From Clostridium sp. (GTDB lineage: Bacteria; Bacillota; Clostridia; Clostridiales; Clostridiaceae), in contig JARLHR010000241.1 in NCBI GenBank assembly GCA_031292145.1, positions 62,001-126,000 of the forward strand: DNA of 64,000 nucleotides, written 5' to 3'. The translations under genes were made by a program, and so were the position numbers. Positions within the stretch are counted from its first letter, which is position 1. Every line of letters begins with the position of its first letter. This document shows positions 27,333-36,216 of this stretch, in pieces. The notes beneath the pieces are model-generated. The model had not been told where the DNA came from. It worked only from the letters and a program-made list of their open reading frames with translations, and made no database searches.

Positions 27333-28475
27333 TTAACTCTCAAGTAATTCCTTAAATACCTTGTTATGTTCTATATCCTTACTTAAAGCTTGAATAACTC
27401 TAATAATCTGTTCATCATTTATTTCACTCTGCGAACTTATAGCAATTCCTATAACATATGCCTTAATTATTCTATAACTATTAATTATTATTTTAATGCT
27501 CTTTGCTAAACTTTCTCCTTTGTTAAAAGGAACTAAATCTTTAAAAATTTGATTTACTATATAATTTTCAAAAATATACGAGTGTTCTGATAGCTCCTTA
27601 AAATATTTAGAATTATCTTCTATGTTCTTAGATATATCTGAAATCTTTGAAATTCCTGCTTTATATTCCTTTACACACTCTTTCAATCTTACACTTCTAA
27701 TGTTTTCCACTAATTTATTATCACAAAGACTTCTATAAAAATCATTATTTTCCTTAAATATCATTCCTTTTAAAGAATTATAATTTACAGACTCCTCATT
27801 AAATTCTTCTATAATTTCCTCTATACTATCAAAATCTTTAAGCGTATTAAAATTATCAATATTTTCATAAAAGCTATTAAGAATATTTAATCTCTCCTCT
27901 ATAGAAAAATTTCTTAACTGCATAATATTAATTGATATTACCCTTATATCCCAAAAATATTGAACAATACTTTCCGTTCCCTCAAAAGCTTCACTATCAA
28001 TAATCCTTCTTATTTCAACATTGCTCTCATCTATGTCTTCTTCTAATTCAATAAATTCCATTTTATCTTTATTTAAAAATGCTCTATTACATATTTCAAT
28101 ACATGAAGGCAATCCACTTTTTTCATAAACATCATCTATAATATTAAAAACTCTAGGATAGCTCTTGCAGGTTATACAAAGATTTTCTTCACCAGTTTCT
28201 CCATGTATATCACAAAGCATATTTGAATTTAGAAATGGACACCTACTTTCATCTTTAAGAATCATAAATCCACAATTGAAAGAATCATGTTCTTCTTTAT
28301 TTTCAAAAAACTTACCTGTAACTAACTCTTTTAGACGTCCAGCGCTACTAACATACTTATCATAAGAAGCTTCATCTATATTTATATCCCAGCCTGCACA
28401 GCAAGTATCGCTACACTTTGAATTTATGCATTTAAAATCCACCATGTACTTTGGCAGAAAACTATTTACTTTCAT
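27333..28475 (-). CDS. fliB: Flagellin lysine-N-methylase (FliB family)
   Basis: FliB methylates lysines on flagellin using SAM and has an N-terminal cysteine-rich domain that binds a metal or Fe-S cluster. The pattern CINSKCSDTCCAGW at residues 16-29 and CPFLNSNMLCDIHGE..CITCKSYPR at about 78-105 is diagnostic. The C-terminal 250 residues are helical and poorly conserved. Length 380 is normal. It is next to cobJ and no flagellar genes lie in the window, so it may methylate another target; that is inference. Confidence 0.85.
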   Translation of the reverse strand: MKVNSFLPKYMVDFKCINSKCSDTCCAGWDINIDEASYDKYVSSAGRLKELVTGKFFENKEEHDSFNCGFMILKDESRCPFLNSNMLCDIHGETGEENLCITCKSYPRVFNIIDDVYEKSGLPSCIEICNRAFLNKDKMEFIELEEDIDESNVEIRRIIDSEAFEGTESIVQYFWDIRVISINIMQLRNFSIEERLNILNSFYENIDNFNTLKDFDSIEEIIEEFNEESVNYNSLKGMIFKENNDFYRSLCDNKLVENIRSVRLKECVKEYKAGISKISDISKNIEDNSKYFKELSEHSYIFENYIVNQIFKDLVPFNKGESLAKSIKIIINSYRIIKAYVIGIAISSQSEINDEQIIRVIQALSKDIEHNKVFKELLES

Positions 28476-28528
28476 AAATTAACTCCAATCAACTTATATC
28501 ATGATATAGATATACAATGCATGAACTA

Positions 28529-28759
28529 GACTTATGTGATAATTTACCGAAATCATAAATATTTTTATTTCGAAGGACTATGAAAATATCGCTGAAGGTT
28601 CTAAGTTGCAAGTTGTACCCAATTTAGCATGCTCCCACTTTCAGCGTGACAAGCTAAATTGGAACAACTTACAACTAAGAACCTTTAACATCTCATTTTC
28701 AAATGCCTTCTGCATAAAAATATTTATAATTTCTGGTGTAGATGTGCATTCAAAGTCTA
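28529..28759. repeat. Family A nested palindrome (copy A2)
   Basis: Bounded by GACTTATGTGATAATTTACC and GGTGTAGATGTGCATT.. AAAGTCT. Middle arms are ATAAATATTTTTAT and ATAAAAATATTTAT; inner arms are AAGTTGTACCCAATTTAGC and GCTAAATTGGAACAACTT. It fills most of the gap between fliB and the downstream TetR gene. Confidence 0.85.
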
Positions 28760-28883
28760 GTAAATGTGTAAAAATATTATACTAATAAGTCTATTTCTTG
28801 TTTGTGATATCTATATACAAATGTATTATATCAAATTTATTATCATTATGCTTTGTTATTAATAATATGTTCAAGGTAATTAC

Positions 28884-29441
28884 TCAAAGTGCTTTTGAAA
28901 AATTAGTAATTGCTTTTTGAATTATTTTAGCCATTTCCTTAGGAGACCTCCTTTCTTTATCCTCTATCCATTCGGATAGAACATTCCAAAGACCTCCTAC
29001 GTTGAAAAGACATATGTATCTTTCTTCAATAGAGTTCTCATAATTATGCCACTGTGCTTCTATTAATCTATTTAAATCAGGTATAAATAAATTTGCTTCT
29101 TGAATAATTAAATAAAACAAGTTATTTTGTTTAAGTAATTCCAGTTCCTTAATATGGTTGTTCCAAAACTCAAAATAGGTTATCAGCAGTGTGCTAAAAG
29201 TAAGGATAGTATTTTCTTTTATACATTTTATATAGTCTTCAAATAAATAACTGGCATATTCAGATAATAGATCTTCTTTAACTTTAAAATTACGATAAAA
29301 TGTTCTTCTTGCTAATTGTGCTTTATCGGCTATCTCTGTGACCGTAATATTATTATATGGTTTTTCTTTCATTAAATCAAAAAGAGCTTCAATCAACCAT
29401 TTCTTAGATTGTTCAGCAATTCGATTTGTTTTTTGTTTCAA
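28884..29441 (-). CDS. TetR family regulator of the HXXEE/MBL pair
   Basis: 185 residues. The DNA-binding part NITVTEIADKAQLARRTFYR at about residues 30-50 is typical, and the C-terminal domain has the TetR_C_8-like QWHNYENSIEERY pattern. It is transcribed away from the HXXEE gene. A perfect palindrome lies in the shared intergenic region, so it most likely represses both directions. Ligand unknown. Confidence 0.85.
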   Translation of the reverse strand: MKQKTNRIAEQSKKWLIEALFDLMKEKPYNNITVTEIADKAQLARRTFYRNFKVKEDLLSEYASYLFEDYIKCIKENTILTFSTLLITYFEFWNNHIKELELLKQNNLFYLIIQEANLFIPDLNRLIEAQWHNYENSIEERYICLFNVGGLWNVLSEWIEDKERRSPKEMAKIIQKAITNFSKAL

Positions 29442-29542
29442 AGTATCCCTCCTAAAGTGTCACAAATTCTCTTACTATGTAGCACTTATCTAAATGGTAT
29501 TGATATTATTTATAAAGGTATTATACTATATTTAAAGCCAAG

Positions 29543-29558
29543 TGTCACATATGTGACA
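29543..29558. promoter_or_regulatory. Palindromic operator in the TetR/HXXEE intergenic region
   Basis: TGTCACATATGTGACA is a perfect 16-bp palindrome about 50 bp before the HXXEE gene. A TGTCACA half-site occurs at 29458 just before the TetR gene. It is the best operator candidate for the adjacent regulator. Confidence 0.75.
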
Positions 29559-29609
29559 TAAACTCTTATATCTGGCAAAACACTCAAATAGAATTTAGGA
29601 GGATATTTC

Positions 29610-30143
29610 ATGAAGGAATTATTTTTGATTATTTGGTTATTCCCAATACTTTTTATGATTCATGATTTTGAAGAGATTATAATAATTAAGACATGGCAAC
29701 TAAAAAATAAAAAATTCATCCAAAATAAACTGGAGAAACAAGTCCCATTTAATTTTAAAGCTTATACTGCAGCCTTTTCAATTGGAGTAGCTGAAGAATT
29801 TATTATTATATCTATAATTACTATAATTTCGTATTTATTTGATAATTATATAGCTTGGTTTGGCTTATTTATTGCTTTTGGTATACACCTATTTTTTCAC
29901 GTTTTAATGTGGATTATTTTCAAAAGATATGTACCAGGAGTTGTTACAAGTATAGTTTTTATTCCTATTAGTTGCTTTATGGTATATAGAATCAATGTTT
30001 TACTATACTATGATATTGTAACGTTATTCTTTACTATAATAATAAGTACATTAATAATGATGATAAATATATATTTTTTGCATAAAGCTATGGAAAAATT
30101 TGATTTGTGGTTAGGAAAATATAGCAGCAACTCTCACTTATAG
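29610..30143 (+). CDS. HXXEE-domain membrane protein
   Basis: 177 residues with five hydrophobic segments. The motif HDFEE at residues 19-23 gives the family its name; conserved glutamates recur in GVAEEF near 60 and histidines in HLFFHV near 95. The pattern of His/Glu inside membrane helices suggests a metal site or membrane enzyme; the family is uncharacterised. It starts after TTTAGGAGGATATTTC and is first in a two-gene unit with an MBL-fold protein under probable TetR control. Confidence 0.8.
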   Translation: MKELFLIIWLFPILFMIHDFEEIIIIKTWQLKNKKFIQNKLEKQVPFNFKAYTAAFSIGVAEEFIIISIITIISYLFDNYIAWFGLFIAFGIHLFFHVLMWIIFKRYVPGVVTSIVFIPISCFMVYRINVLLYYDIVTLFFTIIISTLIMMINIYFLHKAMEKFDLWLGKYSSNSHL

Positions 30144-30199
30144 GGTTTATACTCTTAAATATATAGTTTCATCTCAATAAGGAAATCAGGAGAAATTAC

Positions 30200-31081
30200 A
30201 TGAAAAAAACAAATAATATTAAAAATTATTCGGTGAAAAAATCGCAATTTAAAGATTGGGAATCTGTATTTGCAAACCCTTCATCAATAAAAATAGAGAC
30301 TTTAAAAACAGGAATAATTGCTAGTAAAGTATCTGGAATAATCAATCTTAAAAATATGAATAGTAGCCAACTGAGGGATAGAGTTGCTAATATACCAGTA
30401 TTAGCACATTTAGTTAGACATGAGAAATATGGTAATTATTTAATTGATACAGGATTTGATAGTTCATTTACAAATGAAGCAGGGGGGAATTTTAAAGGAA
30501 TATTGAAAAAGTTGTATTTTAAAAATCTTTATATTCAGGAGAGAAGCACACAAGGAATTGAGGTTCAACTAAAAGAAAGAGGTACAAATTTAAATGGTGT
30601 TTTTCTAACTCATATTCATGAACATGCATCAGGTTCTCCTTCATTACCAAATGAAATACCCTATGTATATGGTAAGGGTGAAACTGAGACAAGCTTTTTT
30701 CCACTGGTTTATTCTAATTTTTTTGAAAACAAAACAAACTTACAAAAAATAAATTTCTCAATGGGGCAAAACATGCCTATGTGGGGTAATTGTGTTGATA
30801 TTTTGGGAGATGGTTCATTTTGGGCAGTATCTACCCCTGGACATACAAATGGACATACTTCATATATAGTTAATGGCATAGAAACACAAGCATTTATTAC
30901 TGGAGATGCTTGTGTTTCAAAAAAGGGGTTTGAACTTGGTATCGAAACTGGGAAATATTCATTAAATGTTAAAGAAGGACGAGAAAGCTTTTTAAAGATA
31001 AAGGAATTTATTCAACAGTATCCTTATTTAAAGGTAATTTTTGGACATGAAACTGATGAATTTAAAATAGAGTATAAATAA
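30200..31081 (+). CDS. MBL-fold metallohydrolase with altered metal motif
   Basis: 293 residues of the lactonase/hydrolase branch of the metallo-beta-lactamase fold. The canonical HxHxDH motif should be at about residues 139-144, but the sequence reads THIHEHASG, as if the Asp codon were deleted. The other features are kept: PGHTNGHTS near 214, TGDACVSKK near 235 and FGHETDEF near 285. The missing Asp normally binds the second metal, so activity may be reduced or mono-metallic. The start follows CAGGAGAAATTAC, 56 bp after the HXXEE gene, with which it is surely cotranscribed. Confidence 0.8.
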   Translation: MKKTNNIKNYSVKKSQFKDWESVFANPSSIKIETLKTGIIASKVSGIINLKNMNSSQLRDRVANIPVLAHLVRHEKYGNYLIDTGFDSSFTNEAGGNFKGILKKLYFKNLYIQERSTQGIEVQLKERGTNLNGVFLTHIHEHASGSPSLPNEIPYVYGKGETETSFFPLVYSNFFENKTNLQKINFSMGQNMPMWGNCVDILGDGSFWAVSTPGHTNGHTSYIVNGIETQAFITGDACVSKKGFELGIETGKYSLNVKEGRESFLKIKEFIQQYPYLKVIFGHETDEFKIEYK

Positions 31082-31097
31082 ACTCCCTGAATATTAA

Positions 31098-32027
31098 TTA
31101 CGAAGATTCTAACAAATTATGCAATGCTTTATTGTCTGTCTTTATATTATGCTTTAAGGCATTATATGGTATTTTAAATTCTGCATGATCTCCTTCTGCA
31201 TGGCTTACACCTGTACTTATAACAAGACCATCCTTGGTTAGATAACTAAAATTTAAATATGAATTTGTAGGTCCTTCTGGATTATCTGATTGTTTAAGTG
31301 AAGTTATCATAACTTGATCATTATCATTGTAATAATTACTTATTTCTCGTTTCAGATTTTCTTCTAATGTTTTATTATCAGATGTATCAAAATCTTTGCT
31401 CCAAGGAATATAAGTTCCATTTTTAAAAGCATTTACAAGAGTTTTATCTATTACAAACATATCTGATAACTTCAATATCTTTGCATCAGAAATATCTATA
31501 TTTGTAGTATATAGGTAATTATTAGGATGCGCACTATTTTTCATATTTGCCTCACATAGATATTTAATACTTAAAATATTCTCGTCTTGTAATTCAATTG
31601 AATAAGTAACATCCATAGTTAAGTTCTCGATAGGCTCATTGTAATCAGGTATAACTCCAGTTTTAATTGTCTCTGTTAAATCATAGCCTTCAATAACAGA
31701 ATTTTTTATTAACTTATTTATTTGTGACTGCCTATCAGCATCTCCCAAGTTACTTATCTGTGGATACTTGATTGTTATGTTAGCAATTTTGTATGTATTT
31801 TCAATTACATTATATAAATTAACTTTATTAGTTGATGCTTTTGTATCGTTTATCGTTGAGCTATCACTTTCAGTATTAGATTTATCTTTTATCACATTAC
31901 TTTCATTTGACTGTTGTGATTGTGTGTTTGCACTAGCATTTAATTGGCTGTTAGTTTGTTTAGTGCTGCAACCAGTCATTATAGCTACTGTTACAATCAA
32001 AATAATTGATAATAATTTTCTATTCAT
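31098..32027 (-). CDS. Lipoprotein with DUF4163/DUF3298 (RsiV/PdaC-like) domain
   Basis: 309 residues. A signal peptide ends in a lipobox AIMTGC (Cys20), so it is anchored to the outer face of the membrane. A serine/asparagine-rich linker covers about 22-70. The folded part, about 75-300, has the TIKYPQISNLGDADRQSQIN stretch and a C-terminal HAEGDHAEFKIPYNALK-like end typical of DUF3298. In other proteins this module binds lysozyme or sits beside deacetylase domains. It is convergent with the MBL gene, 16 bp apart. Confidence 0.75.
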   Translation of the reverse strand: MNRKLLSIILIVTVAIMTGCSTKQTNSQLNASANTQSQQSNESNVIKDKSNTESDSSTINDTKASTNKVNLYNVIENTYKIANITIKYPQISNLGDADRQSQINKLIKNSVIEGYDLTETIKTGVIPDYNEPIENLTMDVTYSIELQDENILSIKYLCEANMKNSAHPNNYLYTTNIDISDAKILKLSDMFVIDKTLVNAFKNGTYIPWSKDFDTSDNKTLEENLKREISNYYNDNDQVMITSLKQSDNPEGPTNSYLNFSYLTKDGLVISTGVSHAEGDHAEFKIPYNALKHNIKTDNKALHNLLESS

Positions 32028-32082
32028 AAATATAACTCCTTATTTTTATATAACTTTTATGACTGCCTGCACAAATGATAGA

Positions 32083-32117
32083 ATTAGGCACATGAAAATA
32101 AATAACAAGTTCAAAGT
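32083..32117. repeat. Family B end fragment (copy B7)
   Basis: TTAGGCACATGAAAATAAAT followed by AACAAGTTC is one family B end upstream of the lipoprotein gene. The rest of the 32028-32649 gap has small hairpins (AATCCCTGAACGGGATT at 32443; GAAAAGCCTGTGGCTTTTC at 32476) and a GTTAAGAACTAAGAGTTAA motif like the one before cobT. No reading frame is supported. Confidence 0.55.
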
Positions 32118-32604
32118 CACTATAACTTAATCTACCTTTGCATACCATTTCCATAATTATATTTCCATTTCCCTAAAGGTAGTTTTTCCTCGATAAGTAA
32201 GATTTTATGAGGCTATTAAAATTATTATAACATGATTTACATTTATATTTTTGTTTATCATTTAATTTACCACTATAAATTAAGTCCCCTAATTATTATC
32301 ATACTCAATAGGATAAAGATTAATACCATATATAATTTTATCTTTAGACTTAAATGTGCACATGTTATATTTATTAATGAAGTAAATATTATTTAGATAA
32401 TACAAGGATGTTAATAGTTAAGAACTAAGAGTTAATGATGAAATCCCTGAACGGGATTCCCTAAAAATATTTTATTGAAAAGCCTGTGGCTTTTCTTCCG
32501 TATCTTTTACTTTTTACTTCTTACCTTTATAAAGTATTTTTCTTAGATACAGTTATTACAAAAATTACAGGTTATAAATATAATTTTCAATGTTGAAACC
32601 CATA

Positions 32605-32642
32605 TAAAAATAATAGATGGAAAAACTCCACCTATTATTTTT
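32605..32642 (-). terminator. Terminator of serS
   Basis: AAAAATAATAG and CTATTATTTTT are inverted around a GTGGAGTTTTTCCAT centre that adds further pairing. It directly follows the serS stop codon. Confidence 0.85.
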
Positions 32643-32649
32643 GTAGCTA

Positions 32650-33927
32650 TTATTTAATTACTCTCATTCCACCCATATATGGTTGTAATGCAGTTGGAAT
32701 ATTTATAGATCCATCTTCATTTAAGTTATTTTCTAAGAATGCAATTAACATTCTTGGTGGAGCTACTACTGTATTGTTTAATGTATGTGCAAAATATTTT
32801 CCATTATCACCATCTACACGAATTTTTAAACGACGTGCTTGTGCATCTCCTAAGTTAGAGCAGCTTCCTACTTCAAAATATTTCTTTTGTCTTGGAGACC
32901 ATGCTTCTACGTCTACTGATTTTACTTTTAAATCAGCTAAATCCCCTGAACAGCATTCTAATGTTCTTACAGGTATATCTAATGAACGGAATAAATCTAC
33001 TGTATCTTTCCACATTTTATCGTACCATTTCATACTATCTTCTGGCTTACATACAACTATCATTTCTTGCTTTTCAAATTGATGAATTCTGTATACTCCT
33101 CTTTCTTCTATACCATGAGCTCCTTTTTCTTTTCTAAAACAAGGCGAGTAACTAGTTAATGTATGAGGTAGTGAGCTTTCTGGTAATATTGTATCTATAA
33201 ACTTACCAATCATAGAATGTTCACTAGTTCCAATTAAATATAAATCTTCACCTTCAATTTTGTACATCATAGCATCCATTTCTGCAAAACTCATAACACC
33301 AGTTACAACTTGGCTACGAATCATAAATGGAGGAATACAATATGTAAATCCACGGTCTATCATAAAGTCTCTTGCATAAGAAATCACTGCTGAGTGAAGT
33401 CTAGCAATATTCCCCATCAAGTAATAGAATCCATTACCAGCAACCTTTCTGGCACTATCTAAATCAATACCACTTAATTTTTCCATAATATCTGTATGAT
33501 ATGGAATTTCAAATTCTGGTACAAAAGGATCGCCGAAGCGTTCAACTTCTACGTTTTGACTATCATCCTTACCAATTGGAACACTTGGATCAATTATGTT
33601 TGGAAGTGTCATCATTATAGTTTTAACTTTTTCTTCTAATTCCTTTTCCTTTACATCTAATTCAGCCATTCTCTCGGAATCTGCATTGACTTTCTTCTTT
33701 GTTTCTTCTGCTTCTTCCTTTTTACCTTGAGCCATTAAGCCACCGATTTGCTTTGATAACTTATTTCTTTCAGCTCTTAAAGCCTCTACTTCTTGTTTAA
33801 CCTTTCTAAGTTCAACATCTAATTCAAGAACTTCATCTACTAGTCCTAACTTATTGTCTTGGAACTTATTCTTTATGTTTTGTTTAACTATTTCTGGATT
33901 TTCCCTTACAAATTTTATATCTAACAT
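32650..33927 (-). CDS. serS: Seryl-tRNA synthetase, divergent archaeal-like subtype
   Basis: Charges tRNA-Ser with serine in the cytosol. 425 residues: an N-terminal coiled-coil arm (about 30-105), then the class II catalytic core with motif 2 in CFRKEKGAHGIEERGVYRIH and motif 3 around PPRMLIAFLENN. Several core motifs differ from the standard bacterial type: LIGTSEHSMIG in place of LIPTAE, and HTLNNTVVAPPR in place of HTLNGSGLAVGR. They look more like archaeal or antibiotic-resistant second copies. A T-box leader precedes it. The start follows TTTAGGAGG. It may be a second, serine-starvation-induced enzyme beside a housekeeping one elsewhere; that is inference. Confidence 0.92.
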   Translation of the reverse strand: MLDIKFVRENPEIVKQNIKNKFQDNKLGLVDEVLELDVELRKVKQEVEALRAERNKLSKQIGGLMAQGKKEEAEETKKKVNADSERMAELDVKEKELEEKVKTIMMTLPNIIDPSVPIGKDDSQNVEVERFGDPFVPEFEIPYHTDIMEKLSGIDLDSARKVAGNGFYYLMGNIARLHSAVISYARDFMIDRGFTYCIPPFMIRSQVVTGVMSFAEMDAMMYKIEGEDLYLIGTSEHSMIGKFIDTILPESSLPHTLTSYSPCFRKEKGAHGIEERGVYRIHQFEKQEMIVVCKPEDSMKWYDKMWKDTVDLFRSLDIPVRTLECCSGDLADLKVKSVDVEAWSPRQKKYFEVGSCSNLGDAQARRLKIRVDGDNGKYFAHTLNNTVVAPPRMLIAFLENNLNEDGSINIPTALQPYMGGMRVIK

Positions 33928-33975
33928 ACTTTTTCCTCCTAAATTAAATATCTATAGTATTTTTATTTGAAAACA

Positions 33976-34200
33976 TAAAAAAGCCCGCCATCTCATACTT
34001 ATAAATATGGGACGGAAGGAATCCGCGTTGCCACCCAAATTGCTGGAAAATAAACTAGCCAGCCACTCGATATTGGTACTATAAAGGGTACTAACCTTTC
34101 GATTTATCACCGACAGCTCCAAAAGTGGAAAGATTTAACCTTTCACCGATTTTCACCAACCATCGGCTCTCTGAAGAAATTTATAAATCGTAGCTTTTAT
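33976..34200 (-). promoter_or_regulatory. T-box leader of serS
   Basis: On the minus strand stem I is closed by CGATTTAT and ATAAATCG and contains the canonical AGAGAGCC and GGTTGGTG elements. The T-box GGGTGGCAACGCGG lies at about 34023-34036, and the terminator hairpin at 33983-34014 is followed by six Ts. An AGC triplet at 34116-34118 in the specifier-loop region fits serine. Uncharged tRNA-Ser should favour the antiterminator. Confidence 0.95.
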
Positions 34201-34412
34201 CATCGCTGAGTTTTAGTATATTTTGTTCATTTTTAATTATATATACATTTATATTGTTTTTCAAGTAAAACTTTATTTGACTACATTTTTTAGCCAGTTT
34301 GATATACTAGTGATCTACATGCAAATAAAATATTTATTTGAATGTGCCTTAATAGATTTAAATGCTGAGTTCACTCTAAAATATAGGATATGAATCCAAT
34401 CGTAATTCTTCA

Positions 34413-35381
34413 TTATAACAGAATCTTACTTTTATCGTTATTATTAATATCTACTAATACATCAAAAAATAATTTCGGCTGATCAAGCATTGTAAAATGT
34501 CCTGCTTTAGGTATTAAATAAAGCTTCTTATTTGGAGCATTTATTTCACCAAAATATTCCTTAGCAATAACATAAGGTACCTGCCAGTCATTTTCTCCTA
34601 AAATATAATAAATTGGCACTTTATATTCAGCATTTTTAGATTTCAAGTCGAAGGCTCCTAAAAAATCATGTATGTCTTTATTTGCCTTAGATGCTTTTAT
34701 TAATGCTAAAAAGTCTGACAACCCAGAAATTGGGCTTTTCATTCCCATTACAATTAAAGGCCACATTTTAACACCCAAATCATATTTACCTTGTATTTTA
34801 CGTACTTTCATGCATTTTTTTAAAGTTTCATTATCAAATTTATCTCCTGGATACTCTCCTATTGCTTCAAGCTTTTTTAAAACTTTCTTGTCATTAGCCT
34901 GTAAAATTAATTCTTTAACTTTTTCGTATCCTACACGTTCATTTTCAAGCATATTTATAACTTGTCCAACACCAATATAGTAAGCTACTTCATCTGGATA
35001 TTTCTTTATAAATGTACTTCCTAAAACACTTCCCCATGAATGACCAAGTAAAATTATCTTTTCTTTTTTATATTTCTTTTTTAAATATTGAATAATTTCA
35101 AACAAATCTTCCATCATTAAATCAATTGTTGGAAATTTATCTGGATTCTTAGTAAGAGTTTTTCCTGAACCACGTTGATCATGATGAACTACTGTAAAAA
35201 TATCTTCCCATTTTTCTTGGAATGCATATGCAAATACTGACTCTGCACTTCCTGGACCACCATGTAAAAATAGCATTACCGGATTATCATAATTAGTACC
35301 TGAATGAAATAAATATTGATTTATTCCATTAATTAATACATACTCCTCAATATTAATTAATTTTTTTGATTTATTTTTCAT
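34413..35381 (-). CDS. Alpha/beta hydrolase, proline iminopeptidase-like
   Basis: About 322 residues from ATG 35381, which follows TAGGGAGAATTGAAGTT; 24 more in-frame codons upstream look unlike the family. The oxyanion motif LHGGPGSAES lies near 53, DQRGSGKT near 84, the nucleophile in LGHSWGSVLG near 130, and the catalytic His in AGHFTMLDQP near the end. Such proteins release N-terminal proline or hydrolyse small esters and amides. A family B end-like fragment (GTGCCTTAA near 34345) lies just downstream. Probably monocistronic. Confidence 0.8.
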   Translation of the reverse strand: MKNKSKKLINIEEYVLINGINQYLFHSGTNYDNPVMLFLHGGPGSAESVFAYAFQEKWEDIFTVVHHDQRGSGKTLTKNPDKFPTIDLMMEDLFEIIQYLKKKYKKEKIILLGHSWGSVLGSTFIKKYPDEVAYYIGVGQVINMLENERVGYEKVKELILQANDKKVLKKLEAIGEYPGDKFDNETLKKCMKVRKIQGKYDLGVKMWPLIVMGMKSPISGLSDFLALIKASKANKDIHDFLGAFDLKSKNAEYKVPIYYILGENDWQVPYVIAKEYFGEINAPNKKLYLIPKAGHFTMLDQPKLFFDVLVDINNNDKSKILL

Positions 35382-35759
35382 AACTTCAATTCTCCCTACA
35401 ATATTTTTATTAGCTGCTTTGTATTTTCCAATTTTCTTGCAATGTTGTTTCATCTTCTTTATAAATGGCCAATTGCTATCATTGTCATGAACTTTCTAGA
35501 TGTTAACTTGTCAACATATTTATCTCCTTGTACGTTTCTTATTTTCAAGGAAAAAAAGTGTTGCATAAATTTATTGTATTAAAAATACTTCTTAAATATT
35601 ATCCATTTTTATCCTTTACTTAAAAATTATAATAAATTTTTTGTTAATTATCAATTTTTATTAATCCATGAACCCAATCAGTAATATTAATATTTTATTC
35701 TTTTAATTTCAAAATTTTTAATATAGAATTTAATACAATAATGCTACAAATTCCCACGT

Positions 35760-36165
35760 ATCAATGAATTCATTATGGATATGCTAATATTATAAGGAAC
35801 TTAACAGTGAAGCATTAATATAAATTCTAGACGTGATTTATATTAGATTTGAATATAGGTCAGAAGACTTGTATTTAAATAAAAATGCGATGCTATAAGG
35901 TTAGGAAAAGTTTTATTATAGTCGATTAAAATTTATTATAATGAGATTCCAACTTATTTTATAGTGTCAAGCGAAGATTATATAAGGTGATGTAATAATC
36001 ATATTTAGCTGTGAGGTTATATATGGTCATGTAAGTATCTTATATGGTTGAACAAAGTATCATTATGGGTAGTGAACTGTTTAATTATAGTCGAAAGATT
36101 ATAATTAAATACTAAGATATCTATATTGGTGTGAGTTAAACTGTTAAATTCTTTATAAAAAAAGG
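35760..36165. other. Hairpin-rich noncoding spacer
   Basis: No frame of note is open on either strand in 35454-36216. Two perfect 10-bp stems are present: TAATATAAAT/ATTTATATTA at 35816-35845 and TTTAATTATA/TATAATTAAA at 36080-36109. Weaker stems of 6-9 bp lie between them (near 35915-35942, 35953-35987). Loops often contain GTCGA or GTCA-like sequence. The stretch has more G, and fewer poly-A runs, than other spacers here. It could be a structured untranslated RNA or decayed repeat DNA. Confidence 0.45.
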
Positions 36166-36166
36166 G

Positions 36167-36208
36167 ATGTCACAAGCTGATTAAAATCATCTTGTGACAT
36201 TTTTTTTA
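36167..36208. terminator. Terminator of the 36-39 kb two-component operon
   Basis: ATGTCACAAG and CTTGTGACAT are inverted and flanked by A and T runs on each side. It ends the minus-strand kinase transcript and could also end the spacer transcript on the plus strand. Confidence 0.85.
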
Positions 36209-36216
36209 GAAAAAAC

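Noticed and set aside
35760..36165. Possible CRISPR array
   Set aside because: Stems differ in sequence and spacing; there are no constant direct repeats of 25-40 bp.
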